Source: Anaerolineaceae bacterium UBA5404 | GTDB lineage: Bacteria > Chloroflexota > Anaerolineae > Anaerolineales > Anaerolineaceae | DNA: 64,000 nt | Direction: 5' to 3' | Assembly (NCBI GenBank): GCA_002409625.1 | Contig: DHNY01000006.1 | Span: forward strand, 88,475-152,474 | Part shown: positions 39,250 to 48,682 of the stretch, piece by piece | How positions within the stretch are numbered: position 1 is the stretch's first letter | Layout of the letters: each line of letters starts with the position of its first letter | Position numbers and translations under genes: made by a program | Notes under the pieces: generated by a model | Told to the model about the DNA's origin: nothing | Database searches by the model: none | Seen by the model: the letters and a program-made list of their open reading frames with translations, nothing else

Positions 39250-41288
39250 CTCAGTATGCTGGTGAAGTAAGAATTAAGACAAAGCTTGACGCTGAAGGTG
39301 TAAGTAAAGGTTTGGGGGAAGTCGGTGCAAAAATGCGTGGCATCGGAAACGCGGTAGGCAATGGCATGAGCGGTGTGTTTGCGAAGGTGAACAATGGCGT
39401 AAAGGCTGCAGGCGCAAAACTGAGTAGTCTGGGTGGGATGGCCGCTATTGGTATCGTTTCAGGCATGGCGTTGGCCGGTACTGCTATTGTCGCCGTTACA
39501 AACCTTTTCAAAGACATGATGAAGATGGAAGGTTTCAAGGAAAAGTTTGCGGAAGCAGAACTCGCTTTTACGAACCTTCAAAACGCGGCGTATTCTGCAT
39601 TAATGCCATTGATGGAGTTGCTTTTACCTATCATTATGCAAGTTGTTGATTGGTTGACACGCGCTGCGAATGTAGCGGCTGCTTTTTTTGCCGCGTTGAG
39701 TGGGTCCTCGACATATATGACTTATGTGGCGAGCGGCATGGCAAAGGCTGGAGGGTCATCTGGCAAATATGCCGATAACATGGAACGAGCTGAAAAAGCT
39801 GCCAAAGGATCACTTGCTAGTTTTGACAAAATTGATGTCCTAAATAAAAAGGAAACACCTGAAATTAAGATTCCTGGTGGCGGTGGCGGCGGTGGTGCTA
39901 TTGGTGAATGGGTTGAACAATCTGTTGAGGATACATTTGCAAGCCTAAGCGACGGTTGGGGGGCATTTATCGATGGTCTTTTGTTGTTGTTTAAGGATGG
40001 CGATTGGAGTGGCTTAGGCGATTGGTTCAGGGAATTTGTGTGGGAACCGGTTAAAGCTAAGGCTATTGAGATTTGGGAACAGTTCAAGCGGGATATATCA
40101 GATTCTTGGGAAGAGATAAAAGGCTGGTTTGATAAAAACCTTGTCACCCCATTGAAAGAAAGCTGGAGTGATATCAAGGAATGGGCGGTCGGTGTTTGGA
40201 CTGCGATAAAGGAATGGGCAATTCAAGCTTGGGAAGATATCAAGGAAACCTGGAACGCTGTCGGTACTTGGTTTGATGAAAAAGTTATCCAACCTATTAA
40301 GACTTTCTTTTCTGATGCCTGGAATGCTATCAAGACCTGGGTTACTGAGGCTTGGGACAATATCAAAAACGCCTGGCAGGGTGCTAAGGACTGGTTTGAT
40401 GGCAAAGTTTTGCAACCTATAAAGAAATTCTTTGTTGAAAGTTGGAACAAAATTAAAGATAAAGTTATTGAGACTTGGGACAAGATTAAAGAAAAATGGA
40501 ATGCTGCCAAACAATGGTTTGATGAAAAAGTAGTTACACCTATCCGAAACTTCTTTACCGAAAATTGGAACAAAATTAAAGATAAAGTTATTGAGACTTG
40601 GGACAAGATAAAAGGTGCTTGGCAAAATGCTAAACAATGGTTTGATGAAAAGGTCATTCAGCCCATTAAGAATTTCTTTACTGAGTCCTGGGACAAGATT
40701 CAAGAAAAAGTTATTGGTGTATGGGATGGCATCAAGGAAAACTGGGAAAAGGCCAAATCTTGGTTTGATGAAAAGATTTTAAGCCCAATCAAGGAAGCAT
40801 TTGAAACTGTTTGGGGCGGTATTAGCGATTTTATTAAAAATATTATCAATGGCATTATTGGGTTTATTAATGGCATGATCAGTGGCATAGTGAGTGGTAT
40901 TAATGCGATTATTGGCGTGCTTAACAAATTGAGCTTTAAAATCCCTGATTGGATTCCAGGGCTCGGAGGTCAAAGCTTTGGATTTAATATTGCTCCTATT
41001 ACAGCTCCCCAAATTCCATTATTAGCAACCGGAGCAGTTATTCCGCCCAACGCGCCATTTGCGGCGATTTTGGGTGATCAAAAGAGTGGTAGAAACATAG
41101 AAACACCAGAGGGCTTATTACGCGATCTGATACGCGAAGAACTCAGTAAAGCCAGTGGCGGTCAACAAGAAGTAACCGTCAACTTTGCCGGAACAATGGG
41201 TGCATTGGTTCGCGCTATGAATCCTTATATTGAGAATGAGCGTACTCGTCGCGGTGGGTCTTTGGCGAAGGGAGTGAATATCGCATGA
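39246..41288 (+). CDS. Tail tape measure protein with 41-residue repeats
   Basis: 680 residues. The N-terminus (KMRGIGNAVGNGMSGVFAKV) is followed by hydrophobic GIVSGMALAGTAIVAVTN and LMELLLPIIMQVVDW. Between residues about 250 and 530 a tryptophan-rich unit of 41 residues recurs, core WDKIKxxWxxAKxWFDEKVxxPI. A second hydrophobic zone (IINGIIGFINGMISGIVSGI) precedes the C-terminal GLLRDLIREELSKAS tail. The repeats are copied from a duplicated 123-bp DNA unit and would set tail length. A polyglycine stretch lies near residue 212. Confidence 0.88.
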   Translation: MTQYAGEVRIKTKLDAEGVSKGLGEVGAKMRGIGNAVGNGMSGVFAKVNNGVKAAGAKLSSLGGMAAIGIVSGMALAGTAIVAVTNLFKDMMKMEGFKEKFAEAELAFTNLQNAAYSALMPLMELLLPIIMQVVDWLTRAANVAAAFFAALSGSSTYMTYVASGMAKAGGSSGKYADNMERAEKAAKGSLASFDKIDVLNKKETPEIKIPGGGGGGGAIGEWVEQSVEDTFASLSDGWGAFIDGLLLLFKDGDWSGLGDWFREFVWEPVKAKAIEIWEQFKRDISDSWEEIKGWFDKNLVTPLKESWSDIKEWAVGVWTAIKEWAIQAWEDIKETWNAVGTWFDEKVIQPIKTFFSDAWNAIKTWVTEAWDNIKNAWQGAKDWFDGKVLQPIKKFFVESWNKIKDKVIETWDKIKEKWNAAKQWFDEKVVTPIRNFFTENWNKIKDKVIETWDKIKGAWQNAKQWFDEKVIQPIKNFFTESWDKIQEKVIGVWDGIKENWEKAKSWFDEKILSPIKEAFETVWGGISDFIKNIINGIIGFINGMISGIVSGINAIIGVLNKLSFKIPDWIPGLGGQSFGFNIAPITAPQIPLLATGAVIPPNAPFAAILGDQKSGRNIETPEGLLRDLIREELSKASGGQQEVTVNFAGTMGALVRAMNPYIENERTRRGGSLAKGVNIA

Positions 41289-41665
41289 GCAATCTGATCA
41301 TCATTGATGGAACATCTTATACGTGTCCCATACTGAGCATAGAAAGAAAAGCAGACACTCTATATAAATATGCGGAACGAACTGAGGATGGAAATTTACA
41401 TAGCGAACGTATCGGATGGTATCGGAATTACCGGATTGAAGTCGGATTTATGACAGATCATGTCGCCTATCAAGCTTTGTATAACAAGCTTACTGAGCCA
41501 GACGAATTTCATATGGTGTCTTTACCTGACACAATTGGGATGACTCCTAGTTATGAGGCATATTTTGCGGGTATTGCTGATCGGTTGATTAGGGTGAAAG
41601 GTAGCAATCAATATTGGCATGGACTTGGATTTGACGTTATCGCGAGGAAGCCGTATAGAACATGA
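41285..41665 (+). CDS. Small tail protein after the tape measure
   Basis: 126 residues overlapping the tape measure by four bases. Beta-rich: SYTCPILSIERKADTLYKYA, RIGWYRNYRIEVGFMTDHVA, YWHGLGFDVIARKPYR. By place and pattern it is a distal-tail or short tail-hub protein. Confirmed family unknown. Confidence 0.55.
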   Translation: MSNLIIIDGTSYTCPILSIERKADTLYKYAERTEDGNLHSERIGWYRNYRIEVGFMTDHVAYQALYNKLTEPDEFHMVSLPDTIGMTPSYEAYFAGIADRLIRVKGSNQYWHGLGFDVIARKPYRT

Positions 41666-43044
41666 GTAGTTCATCTGTTGTTATCCGTATGGCGGTTGAA
41701 ACGGCCAATGGCACTGAAGAACTGGAATTCAAGGGCAAAGATGTTATTAGTGCAAGTTTGGTTGATGAAGTGAACCCGCCATCGTTAGAATTGCCAATTT
41801 CTGAAGTTGAGTTTCAATTTTATTCTACGGACCCCAGGTTTTCATTATTCTCGATTGGCGAGTTTGAACATGCTTTTACGCAAGGACAGAAAGTCTCTGT
41901 TCATGGTGTTTTTGATGGCGAAGAAACACATTTAGGCGATTACTACTTAGAGGATTGGTCAACACCAAGAGAATATATTTATAAATTCAGATGTGTAGAC
42001 ATCATTGGTGTGCTAGATAAAATAACTTATGATGGCGGGTTTTGGACATCCCTCACGGCCGCTCAAACCGTACTTTCTTCTATACTGAGTGAACATAACA
42101 TTTCATTTGCCTTAGGTTCTTCGTTATCCGGAAAACGCGTCAAAGGTTGGATAAAGCCAGGAACAGTGAGGGAAGCCATCCACCAGGTGGCATTTGCGAT
42201 TGGTGCAACTGTTACATCAACACCTACAGATGGGTTGATTTTTACTTCTGTTACCTTGCCTATTAATGATGCGCCATCGGAACTTACGATTTTGCGCCAA
42301 CAGAAATTGAACCGTCAAAATGTTAATCGTCTGCAACAAACAACATCCATTGAACTTATTTCGCATGAATATACAAAACAACCAGACACAAAAGTTGAAA
42401 TTATTTATGATGCATTTTTAGCACCAGGCGACTATAAAGTTGTTTTTGAAAAACCTTACTACGATATTTCTGTTGAAGGCGTTGGTTTTATTGCAATCAA
42501 TCTCGCTACTGAGTATGGAGATAGCTTAGTGACAGAAGGTGGGGATGAATTAGTTATTGACGGCGGTTATGTGTTTGGCTCGAACTATTTATATCTTACA
42601 GTTGCGGCCCCTGGTGGTCAAGTCATTGTTAGTGGCTATCCATGGGTTGACAGCATGAGATCGCATTTACATACTGAGCCGAATATTGTTGCTGGAAAAA
42701 ACGCAATAAAGATTGATACTGCCACACTAGTAAGTTTGGATAATGCAGAGACATTACTCAGTAAGTTACGTGATTATCACCGTCAAAGGTTTGTCCAAGA
42801 AGCCACGGTTATCAAGAAAAAAGAAACGAATGGCAGTAGTTATGGCACACAGACTTATGGAAGTTTTAAGTATGAGTATTCCGGCCAAGAAAATGCAGCA
42901 TTACACGTTTTAGAAACCGGCGATTGCATAACAGTAGAAACCATTGACAATCGCAAAATCAAAGGCGTGATTGAGATGATGGAAACAGATTTGACTGGTG
43001 GAATGATCACGAAGTTAATGGTACGAGGAATTGAGGTGAACTAA
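41662..43044 (+). CDS. Tail hub / baseplate protein
   Basis: 460 residues. The layout is that of tail-associated hub proteins of siphophages: a Gp37-like start (EFKGKDVISASLVDEVNPPS, with the LELPISEVEFQFYS strand pair) and a central TAAQTVLSSILSEHNISF domain. The C-terminal YRYKYEGQ-like strands (YGSFKYEYSGQENAALHVLE) end in a small LysM-free barrel. No protease or lysozyme motif is visible. Confidence 0.65.
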   Translation: MSSSSVVIRMAVETANGTEELEFKGKDVISASLVDEVNPPSLELPISEVEFQFYSTDPRFSLFSIGEFEHAFTQGQKVSVHGVFDGEETHLGDYYLEDWSTPREYIYKFRCVDIIGVLDKITYDGGFWTSLTAAQTVLSSILSEHNISFALGSSLSGKRVKGWIKPGTVREAIHQVAFAIGATVTSTPTDGLIFTSVTLPINDAPSELTILRQQKLNRQNVNRLQQTTSIELISHEYTKQPDTKVEIIYDAFLAPGDYKVVFEKPYYDISVEGVGFIAINLATEYGDSLVTEGGDELVIDGGYVFGSNYLYLTVAAPGGQVIVSGYPWVDSMRSHLHTEPNIVAGKNAIKIDTATLVSLDNAETLLSKLRDYHRQRFVQEATVIKKKETNGSSYGTQTYGSFKYEYSGQENAALHVLETGDCITVETIDNRKIKGVIEMMETDLTGGMITKLMVRGIEVN

Positions 43045-43796
43045 TGGCGATTAAGAAAATTAGTGAATTACCGGCATTGTCTGGTGATATGGCGAGTAAT
43101 GATTTATTGGTCATTGTTGATGCAAGTGAAACAACGCAAACCAACAAGACAAAACGTGCAAATGCAAACCAGATAAGGGTTTTTAACAGCAGTCAACTTA
43201 ATAACAGTGTTGTAAGTGAAGCGGCGATTGCGAGTGGCGCGGTTACAAATGCAAAAATTAGCAATGGCGCGGTTGAGGTGTCAAAAATTGATGGCTTATA
43301 TGGCATGTCATGGCAAGTTGGCAATCTAATATATATGAACGATAGTGGGCAACTTAGTTATTTAAAACATGATTACCCTATTGTGAATAACAAAATCGTT
43401 GATAAATCGATTGTTAGTTTCATTATTTATGAAGAAATCGAACCACTTGAACCAGGGCAGAAAAAACTATTGTGGGTTGTACCGCCTAACTTTGACGGTT
43501 ACACAATTACTGAGGCGGTAATAAACGTCATGACTGCATCTACTAGTGGGTTGGTGAGAATTGATGTCAGGCGTGGTAGAAGGTCAAGCGCTACAACCGC
43601 ACCTACGTATTATTCGATTTTTTCGACGCAGCCTAGTATTGATGTTGGCGAGTTTTCATCTCGCAATGCAGCTACCGCGCCTGTTATCAGAAGTCCATAT
43701 TCCACGGTCAATGCGGATGATGTGCTTTCTTTCGATGTGACGTTAGCTGGTACTAACGCAAAGTATTTATGTGTGTCTTTGGAGTTTAGCAAATGA
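43044..43796 (+). CDS. Baseplate/fibre-anchoring protein
   Basis: 250 residues. The start AIKKISELPALSGDMASNDL resembles N-terminal anchoring segments of phage fibres (KISELP motif). SVVSEAAIASGAVTNAKISN is a trimer-like pentapeptide spacer, and the C-terminus is an all-beta domain. Overlaps both neighbours (one and four bases). Confidence 0.6.
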   Translation: MAIKKISELPALSGDMASNDLLVIVDASETTQTNKTKRANANQIRVFNSSQLNNSVVSEAAIASGAVTNAKISNGAVEVSKIDGLYGMSWQVGNLIYMNDSGQLSYLKHDYPIVNNKIVDKSIVSFIIYEEIEPLEPGQKKLLWVVPPNFDGYTITEAVINVMTASTSGLVRIDVRRGRRSSATTAPTYYSIFSTQPSIDVGEFSSRNAATAPVIRSPYSTVNADDVLSFDVTLAGTNAKYLCVSLEFSK

Positions 43797-44674
43797 AAGC
43801 AATAGTTGTAAGGAAGAACAGCAAAGGTGCATTGCCACCTGGAATGATGTTGTTTTGGAGTGGAAGAAATGACCAATTACCCACTGGTTGGCGGTTAGTA
43901 GACAACGCCCAATCTGGTGTGTTTATTATGGGCACAACCCCAAGTGGCGTGAGTTACTCAGTATCAGGAATTGCAAGCCATACGCATACCGTTGCTGATA
44001 CTGCTAGTAGTGGTGCGCATACGCATACCGCAACCCATACTGTTAGCCAAAGCGATGACAGATGGATGATTTCCAGAGCATCATCTACAGGTACTGGCAT
44101 TGACACACACAGCCATACAACTGGTGGCGCGACAATCAATACAACGGGAGCACATACGCATACTGTTGGGCAGCTTGGAGAAAGAGACAATTTGCCACAA
44201 TATACTCAGTTCTGGCTCATGAAAAGCAATGGTGCTGCAATACCTATTGGCGCGATTGCGCTTTGGTCTGGGCAGATGAATACTATCCCTTCAGGATGGC
44301 GACATTGTGATGGGAGCACGCAAGATGGCGTTACAGTACCAAAAATTGACAGTGGATATATACGAATACCAACCACAAACTCAGATGTTGGCAAAACGGG
44401 CGGTAGTTGGGGGCATAACCATACAGTACCATCTCAAACTGGCATAGCGGGTAGACATAGACATGAAGTAAGGTCAAGCCCGCTTGAAAGAATGAGCGGT
44501 AACACACTTTACGGCGGCGGAGCGTCATCCGTGGCGACTGGAAACCATACGCACAATGGAATTGTTGACAATTCGGGTTATGACGATAACCATTCGCACG
44601 CTATTCCGTCACCAGATAAAACGAACACGCTTATTCCGTATATCCAACTTTATTACATAATCAAGGTGTACTAA
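43793..44674 (+). CDS. Tail collar-domain fibre protein with His repeats
   Basis: 293 residues with two successive collar domains (GMMLFWSGRNDQLPTGWRL and GAIALWSGQMNTIPSGWRHC). After each come HTHT segments (SHTHTVADTASSGAHTHTAT; GNHTHNG). HxH pairs in T4-type collar/fibre proteins bind metal along a trimer axis. It ends LYYIIKVY. Confidence 0.78.
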   Translation: MKAIVVRKNSKGALPPGMMLFWSGRNDQLPTGWRLVDNAQSGVFIMGTTPSGVSYSVSGIASHTHTVADTASSGAHTHTATHTVSQSDDRWMISRASSTGTGIDTHSHTTGGATINTTGAHTHTVGQLGERDNLPQYTQFWLMKSNGAAIPIGAIALWSGQMNTIPSGWRHCDGSTQDGVTVPKIDSGYIRIPTTNSDVGKTGGSWGHNHTVPSQTGIAGRHRHEVRSSPLERMSGNTLYGGGASSVATGNHTHNGIVDNSGYDDNHSHAIPSPDKTNTLIPYIQLYYIIKVY

Positions 44675-45126
44675 TGGCAGATGATTTGAACGTACCAGTT
44701 GGAACAATTTTACTTTGGGATCAAGGCACTATACCCGCGAAGTATTCGCTTTGTGATGGCGGAACTTATAACGGAATTAAAACACCTGATTGCAGAAACC
44801 GTTTTATTTGGGCATGTCCTTATGATTCTGCATTGAAAACCACAGGCGGAAACAGTACGCATACCCACACTTGGAGCCAAGAAACGGAAACAAGAGAAGC
44901 GCATGGGCACACGGGCATTAGCGCGTTGTCTGATCCTCCAAATGAAACGAATACCGCATTTGAAAATCAATACGGATCGTCATTTACGACATCTACCCAT
45001 AGGCATCAGATTACAGTGGACATTAATCCTGGTGGAGCGCATTCTCACGCGCTTGGTGTTGTAAGCACAGAATCACATATACCAAGGCATATCAAGCTTT
45101 GTTACATCATGAGGACGGAGGTTTAA
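44674..45126 (+). CDS. Single collar-domain fibre protein
   Basis: 150 residues, overlapping the previous gene by one base. One collar domain (VGTILLWDQGTIPAKYSLCD), then THTHTWSQETETREAHGHTG, and a closing SHIPRHIKLCYIMR strand. Paralogous to the two domains of the preceding protein, so the region grew by duplication. Confidence 0.75.
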   Translation: MADDLNVPVGTILLWDQGTIPAKYSLCDGGTYNGIKTPDCRNRFIWACPYDSALKTTGGNSTHTHTWSQETETREAHGHTGISALSDPPNETNTAFENQYGSSFTTSTHRHQITVDINPGGAHSHALGVVSTESHIPRHIKLCYIMRTEV

Positions 45127-45128
45127 TC

Positions 45129-46289
45129 ATGGCAGCAACATTTCCAGGTGGCGTGAAGCCATTTACAACAAAACGCAATGACCCAGATGGGGACGTTGTA
45201 GACGCAAGTCATATCAATGATTTGCAAGACGAAGTAGTAGCCATTGAAACAGAACTATTAAAGAGCGCTGGCTCAGTAATAAAACATGGGTCATTGGCAG
45301 GACTAAGCAATGATGATCACCCGCAGTATTCAAAGATAGATCACACTCATACTGAGTATGCAGGGGCAAATCATAAACATGATGAAACCTATTCGCCAAT
45401 TGAGCATACTCATACGGGATACTCGCCGACAAATCATAATCATGACACAGCTTATCTTGGGATCGCAAATACTGCCATGGATAGCGAAAAGCTCGGCGGT
45501 GAACTTCCAGACGCGTTTTCAAGAATAAGCCACACACATACAGGCTATGCCCCATCTGACCATAACCATGATACGGCATACGCGCCTAAAACCCATACGC
45601 ATACTGAATATGTAAAAAATACAGGGAATGAAACAATATCTGGTGAAAAAACGTTTTCTACGTTGCCAAAAGTGCCGACAACGACACCAACCAGTAATGA
45701 CCAAGTTGCCAGCAAAGCATACGTAGATAGTGTTGCTGGTGGCGGAAGTGGCGGGCCGTATGTGGATCTAACCAGTAACCAATCAGTTGGAGGGGTGAAA
45801 ACATTTACTTCAATACCATTATTGCCATCTTCTATGCCGACATTAAACAACCAAGCCGCGAATAAAGCCTATGTCGATAGCGTGGCAGGTGGCGGCAGCG
45901 GTGGTGGAATCAGTATGCAAGATGTATATCCGATTGGCTCGGTGTTCATGAGTATGAACAGCACAAATCCTGCTACATCGCTTGGGTTTGGCACATGGTC
46001 TGCAGTTCAAGGTAAGTTTTTAGTAGGTGTGAGTTCGGAAACGGAGTTTAATACAGCTGGCAAAACGGGTGGTGCAAAGACAGTCACCCTTAGCACAGCA
46101 AATATGCCAAGCCATAATCACAGCATATCAGGTATTAGTCGAGGAGACGTTATGTCCTCAACTATTGGTACTAGTGCAGATGTTATTGTGCCTAGCGGGA
46201 GCATGTCAACTGGGTATTCTGGGTCTGGCACAGCACATAACAACCTACCACCTTATTTTGCTATTTATATCTGGACAAGGACGGCGTAA
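45129..46289 (+). CDS. Tail fibre with HxH repeats and duplicated linker
   Basis: 386 residues from the ATG at 45129 behind CGGAGGT. The N-terminal part repeats HTHTGYAPSDHNHDTAY-like units five times, as in T4 gp37-like metal-binding fibres. A block ending KAYVDSVAGGGSGG occurs twice (DNA near 45730 and 45880). It ends in a collar-type head (GTWSAVQGKFLVG...PPYFAIYIWTR). Probably the host-binding fibre. Confidence 0.8.
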   Translation: MAATFPGGVKPFTTKRNDPDGDVVDASHINDLQDEVVAIETELLKSAGSVIKHGSLAGLSNDDHPQYSKIDHTHTEYAGANHKHDETYSPIEHTHTGYSPTNHNHDTAYLGIANTAMDSEKLGGELPDAFSRISHTHTGYAPSDHNHDTAYAPKTHTHTEYVKNTGNETISGEKTFSTLPKVPTTTPTSNDQVASKAYVDSVAGGGSGGPYVDLTSNQSVGGVKTFTSIPLLPSSMPTLNNQAANKAYVDSVAGGGSGGGISMQDVYPIGSVFMSMNSTNPATSLGFGTWSAVQGKFLVGVSSETEFNTAGKTGGAKTVTLSTANMPSHNHSISGISRGDVMSSTIGTSADVIVPSGSMSTGYSGSGTAHNNLPPYFAIYIWTRTA

Positions 46290-47708
46290 ATGAAACCATT
46301 TGGAGTAGACATCAGCAGTTATCAAGGGCGGTCAATCGACTATACCCTGATGAAACAAAATACAAAATTCGTGGCGGTTCGCGCTGGCATCTCATGGGGT
46401 TACGAAGACCCCGTGTTTGCGCAATCGTGGCGCGCGCTCAAGGGGCATAATCGCATTGCCTATCACGTGCTCTATCCAAGCCAAGACGTTACCAGACAAG
46501 TCAACTGGCTATTTGACATACTGAGTAGGACGGGCTTCGATCCCGAAACCGACCGACTGGCGATTGACATTGAACTTTGGCAAGGGCAAACGCCACAGCG
46601 CGTAACCGAAGCAACCACGCAAATGTACGACCAGATTACGGAGCGCACTGGACGCGAACCTATCGTTTACTCGGGCGCGTGGTTCACGAATTCGCGTATG
46701 GTTATTAGCGAAAAGCTGAAACAAGTGGACTGGTGGTTAGCGACTTACCCCGCGAAAGGCAGCGCACCAGGAACGGAACACCCTGGACCGCCTTTGCTAC
46801 CGCGTGGCGTAACAAAATGGCTTATTCACCAAACATCGGAAACAGGCATCGGACGGAACTTTGGACTGCCGTCTGGAGCGATTGACACCAACCGTTGGAA
46901 TGGCACATTAGAGGACGTACAGGCATACTTTGGACTTACTGAGCAAGAACCCGTTGACCCACCGACCGACCCTAACCAACCACTTTACTCAGTAAAGATT
47001 ACAACCACGCCACCAAACCGCTATATCACCTACAACGCGCCGAATGGCGTGAGATGGAATGAAGAGCGTTGGCTACAAAGTGGCGATATTGTACCCGTTT
47101 GGGAAGAAAGTGGGCACTGGTTACGCATTGACGCGTTGCCGCGCTGGATAAACGGTAGTTTCATGCAATGGGTGAAAAGAGTAGACACACCGCAACCGCC
47201 CGTGGCTGAAGTCATGTACTACGGAGCAACCTACTGGCAACGCGATCCGAGGTGGCGCGATAAACCACTTGGCACAAAATCGACTATCGGCGCGAATGGT
47301 TGCGCTATGACCTGCGTGGCTATTGCGCTTGGCAAACTGGGCGTGTTCGTGAACCCCGTGAGTTTGAACGACTGGCTGACCAACAACGAGGGTTATTACC
47401 AGAACGGCAACCTCATTTTGTGGCAGTCTGTGGAGCGCATGAACCCCGCCGTCAAATGGGACGGCATGACCTACGCGCCATCGGATGATCTGATAAAACA
47501 GCGCATCAGAGCGGGCAAGCTACCCATCATCGTGGTGGATTTTGATGAACACACGCCACAAGAGGATATGCACTGGGTAATTGGCATAGGTGTAGACCGC
47601 GCAAACAACATCATCATCCACGACCCTTGGGATAACGTTGTTGGGCGATTTAGAGACAAGTATGCAAAGTCCGTGATTAGGCTTTGCACGTATAGCAAAA
47701 GAAGCTAA
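46290..47708 (+). CDS. Three-domain endolysin: GH25 muramidase, SH3-like, C39-like peptidase
   Basis: 472 residues. Residues 1-205 are a GH25 lysozyme: GVDISSYQG, AVRAGISWGYEDP, and DIELW with the catalytic acids near 92-94. A beta-rich segment near 225-300 (NGVRWNEERWLQSGDIVPVW) may be the wall-binding part. Residues 305-472 are a C39_2-like cysteine peptidase: QRDPRWRDKPLG, Cys in GCAMTC, His in MHWVIGIG and Asp in IIHDPW. It would cut both glycan and peptide bonds of the cell wall. No signal peptide is present, so a holin is needed. The stop overlaps the integrase stop by four bases. Confidence 0.88.
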   Translation: MKPFGVDISSYQGRSIDYTLMKQNTKFVAVRAGISWGYEDPVFAQSWRALKGHNRIAYHVLYPSQDVTRQVNWLFDILSRTGFDPETDRLAIDIELWQGQTPQRVTEATTQMYDQITERTGREPIVYSGAWFTNSRMVISEKLKQVDWWLATYPAKGSAPGTEHPGPPLLPRGVTKWLIHQTSETGIGRNFGLPSGAIDTNRWNGTLEDVQAYFGLTEQEPVDPPTDPNQPLYSVKITTTPPNRYITYNAPNGVRWNEERWLQSGDIVPVWEESGHWLRIDALPRWINGSFMQWVKRVDTPQPPVAEVMYYGATYWQRDPRWRDKPLGTKSTIGANGCAMTCVAIALGKLGVFVNPVSLNDWLTNNEGYYQNGNLILWQSVERMNPAVKWDGMTYAPSDDLIKQRIRAGKLPIIVVDFDEHTPQEDMHWVIGIGVDRANNIIIHDPWDNVVGRFRDKYAKSVIRLCTYSKRS

Positions 47709-48628
47709 ATTCTAAGTTGCTCAACAGGGCTCCCTATCCGGTGCATACTCAGTATATCTTCATCATTGATGGCCAAATATCTTTGAGTAACTGTCACATT
47801 GCTATGACCGGCGTATAACGATACGCCTTTTATGTCTCTGGTCTTTACCCACATTTCGTACAATCCTCGCCGCCTAAAATCATGCAAGCCCCATTGTTTG
47901 ATTTTGGCGGCTTGGATCCGTCTTTGAATAATCCTATGCAATGTCCGACTTACCAACTGATCACCTTCGTCGGTAGCGAATAAAGGATCGGAATAATGCA
48001 GATTTTCTCTAGTTTTTAGATATTTCCGTAATGCTCGTAAAGATTTGGATCCAAATCTTACACGTCTCAACTTGCCGCCTTTTCCTTCCTGGATAGTAGC
48101 AATCCCAGTGTTTAGGTCAATATCCTCAACATTCAATGCGCAAAACTCCGAAGCCCTAGCACAAGTATCAAGCAGCCCAAGAATGATGGCACGGTCCCTA
48201 AGGCGGTTTTCTGTTGTACACGCACGCAACAACCGCTCTATTGATTCAAGAGGAATGCCTCGTCTTGGCTTTATTTGCGGTTGTTCTACTTTTACTTTGT
48301 CAATTGGATTGCGGATCATTACATCATACTCAAGCCAGAACCATTTGAAAAAAGCTTTTATATTCCGGTGAATATGTGCTACACCGCCAACATTATGTTT
48401 CTTTCGCAATTCACCAAAATATGACCTGAGTAACTGCGGTTCTATACTGAGTAAGGGAAAGTCTTCGCCAATATGTTTCACGAGGTCCCGGGTCGTTCGC
48501 CTGTAACTAACAAGCGTACCTGACCTACGTCCTTCATCTTCTTTTGCCTGTAAAAACAACTCTACAGCGGTACTTATTGTTATAGTGTCAATATAAATCG
48601 GTGGTACTATAGAACGCAAAACCGTCAT
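47705..48628 (-). CDS. int: Tyrosine integrase (XerC/D-like)
   Basis: 307 residues with a core-binding domain (VELFLQAKEDEGRRSGTLVS) and a full catalytic domain: Arg in CARASEFCALNV, Lys in KGGKLRRVRFG, HDFRRRG, AGHSNVT, and the nucleophile Tyr in TQRYLA. It lies 54 bp from attR and reads away from it, the normal layout for integration into tRNA genes. Two exact TACTSAGTA copies (47746, 48445) are inside. No excisionase gene was recognised nearby. Confidence 0.93.
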   Translation of the reverse strand: MTVLRSIVPPIYIDTITISTAVELFLQAKEDEGRRSGTLVSYRRTTRDLVKHIGEDFPLLSIEPQLLRSYFGELRKKHNVGGVAHIHRNIKAFFKWFWLEYDVMIRNPIDKVKVEQPQIKPRRGIPLESIERLLRACTTENRLRDRAIILGLLDTCARASEFCALNVEDIDLNTGIATIQEGKGGKLRRVRFGSKSLRALRKYLKTRENLHYSDPLFATDEGDQLVSRTLHRIIQRRIQAAKIKQWGLHDFRRRGLYEMWVKTRDIKGVSLYAGHSNVTVTQRYLAINDEDILSMHRIGSPVEQLRI

Positions 48629-48682
48629 CTCTTACCCCCATATATTGGATATGGGTATGAGATAACGGTCGTTTTGATGCTA

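Noticed and set aside
40098..40703. 201-codon antisense ORF with regular repeats inside the tape measure gene
   Set aside because: It mirrors the 41-residue repeats of the real gene on the other strand.
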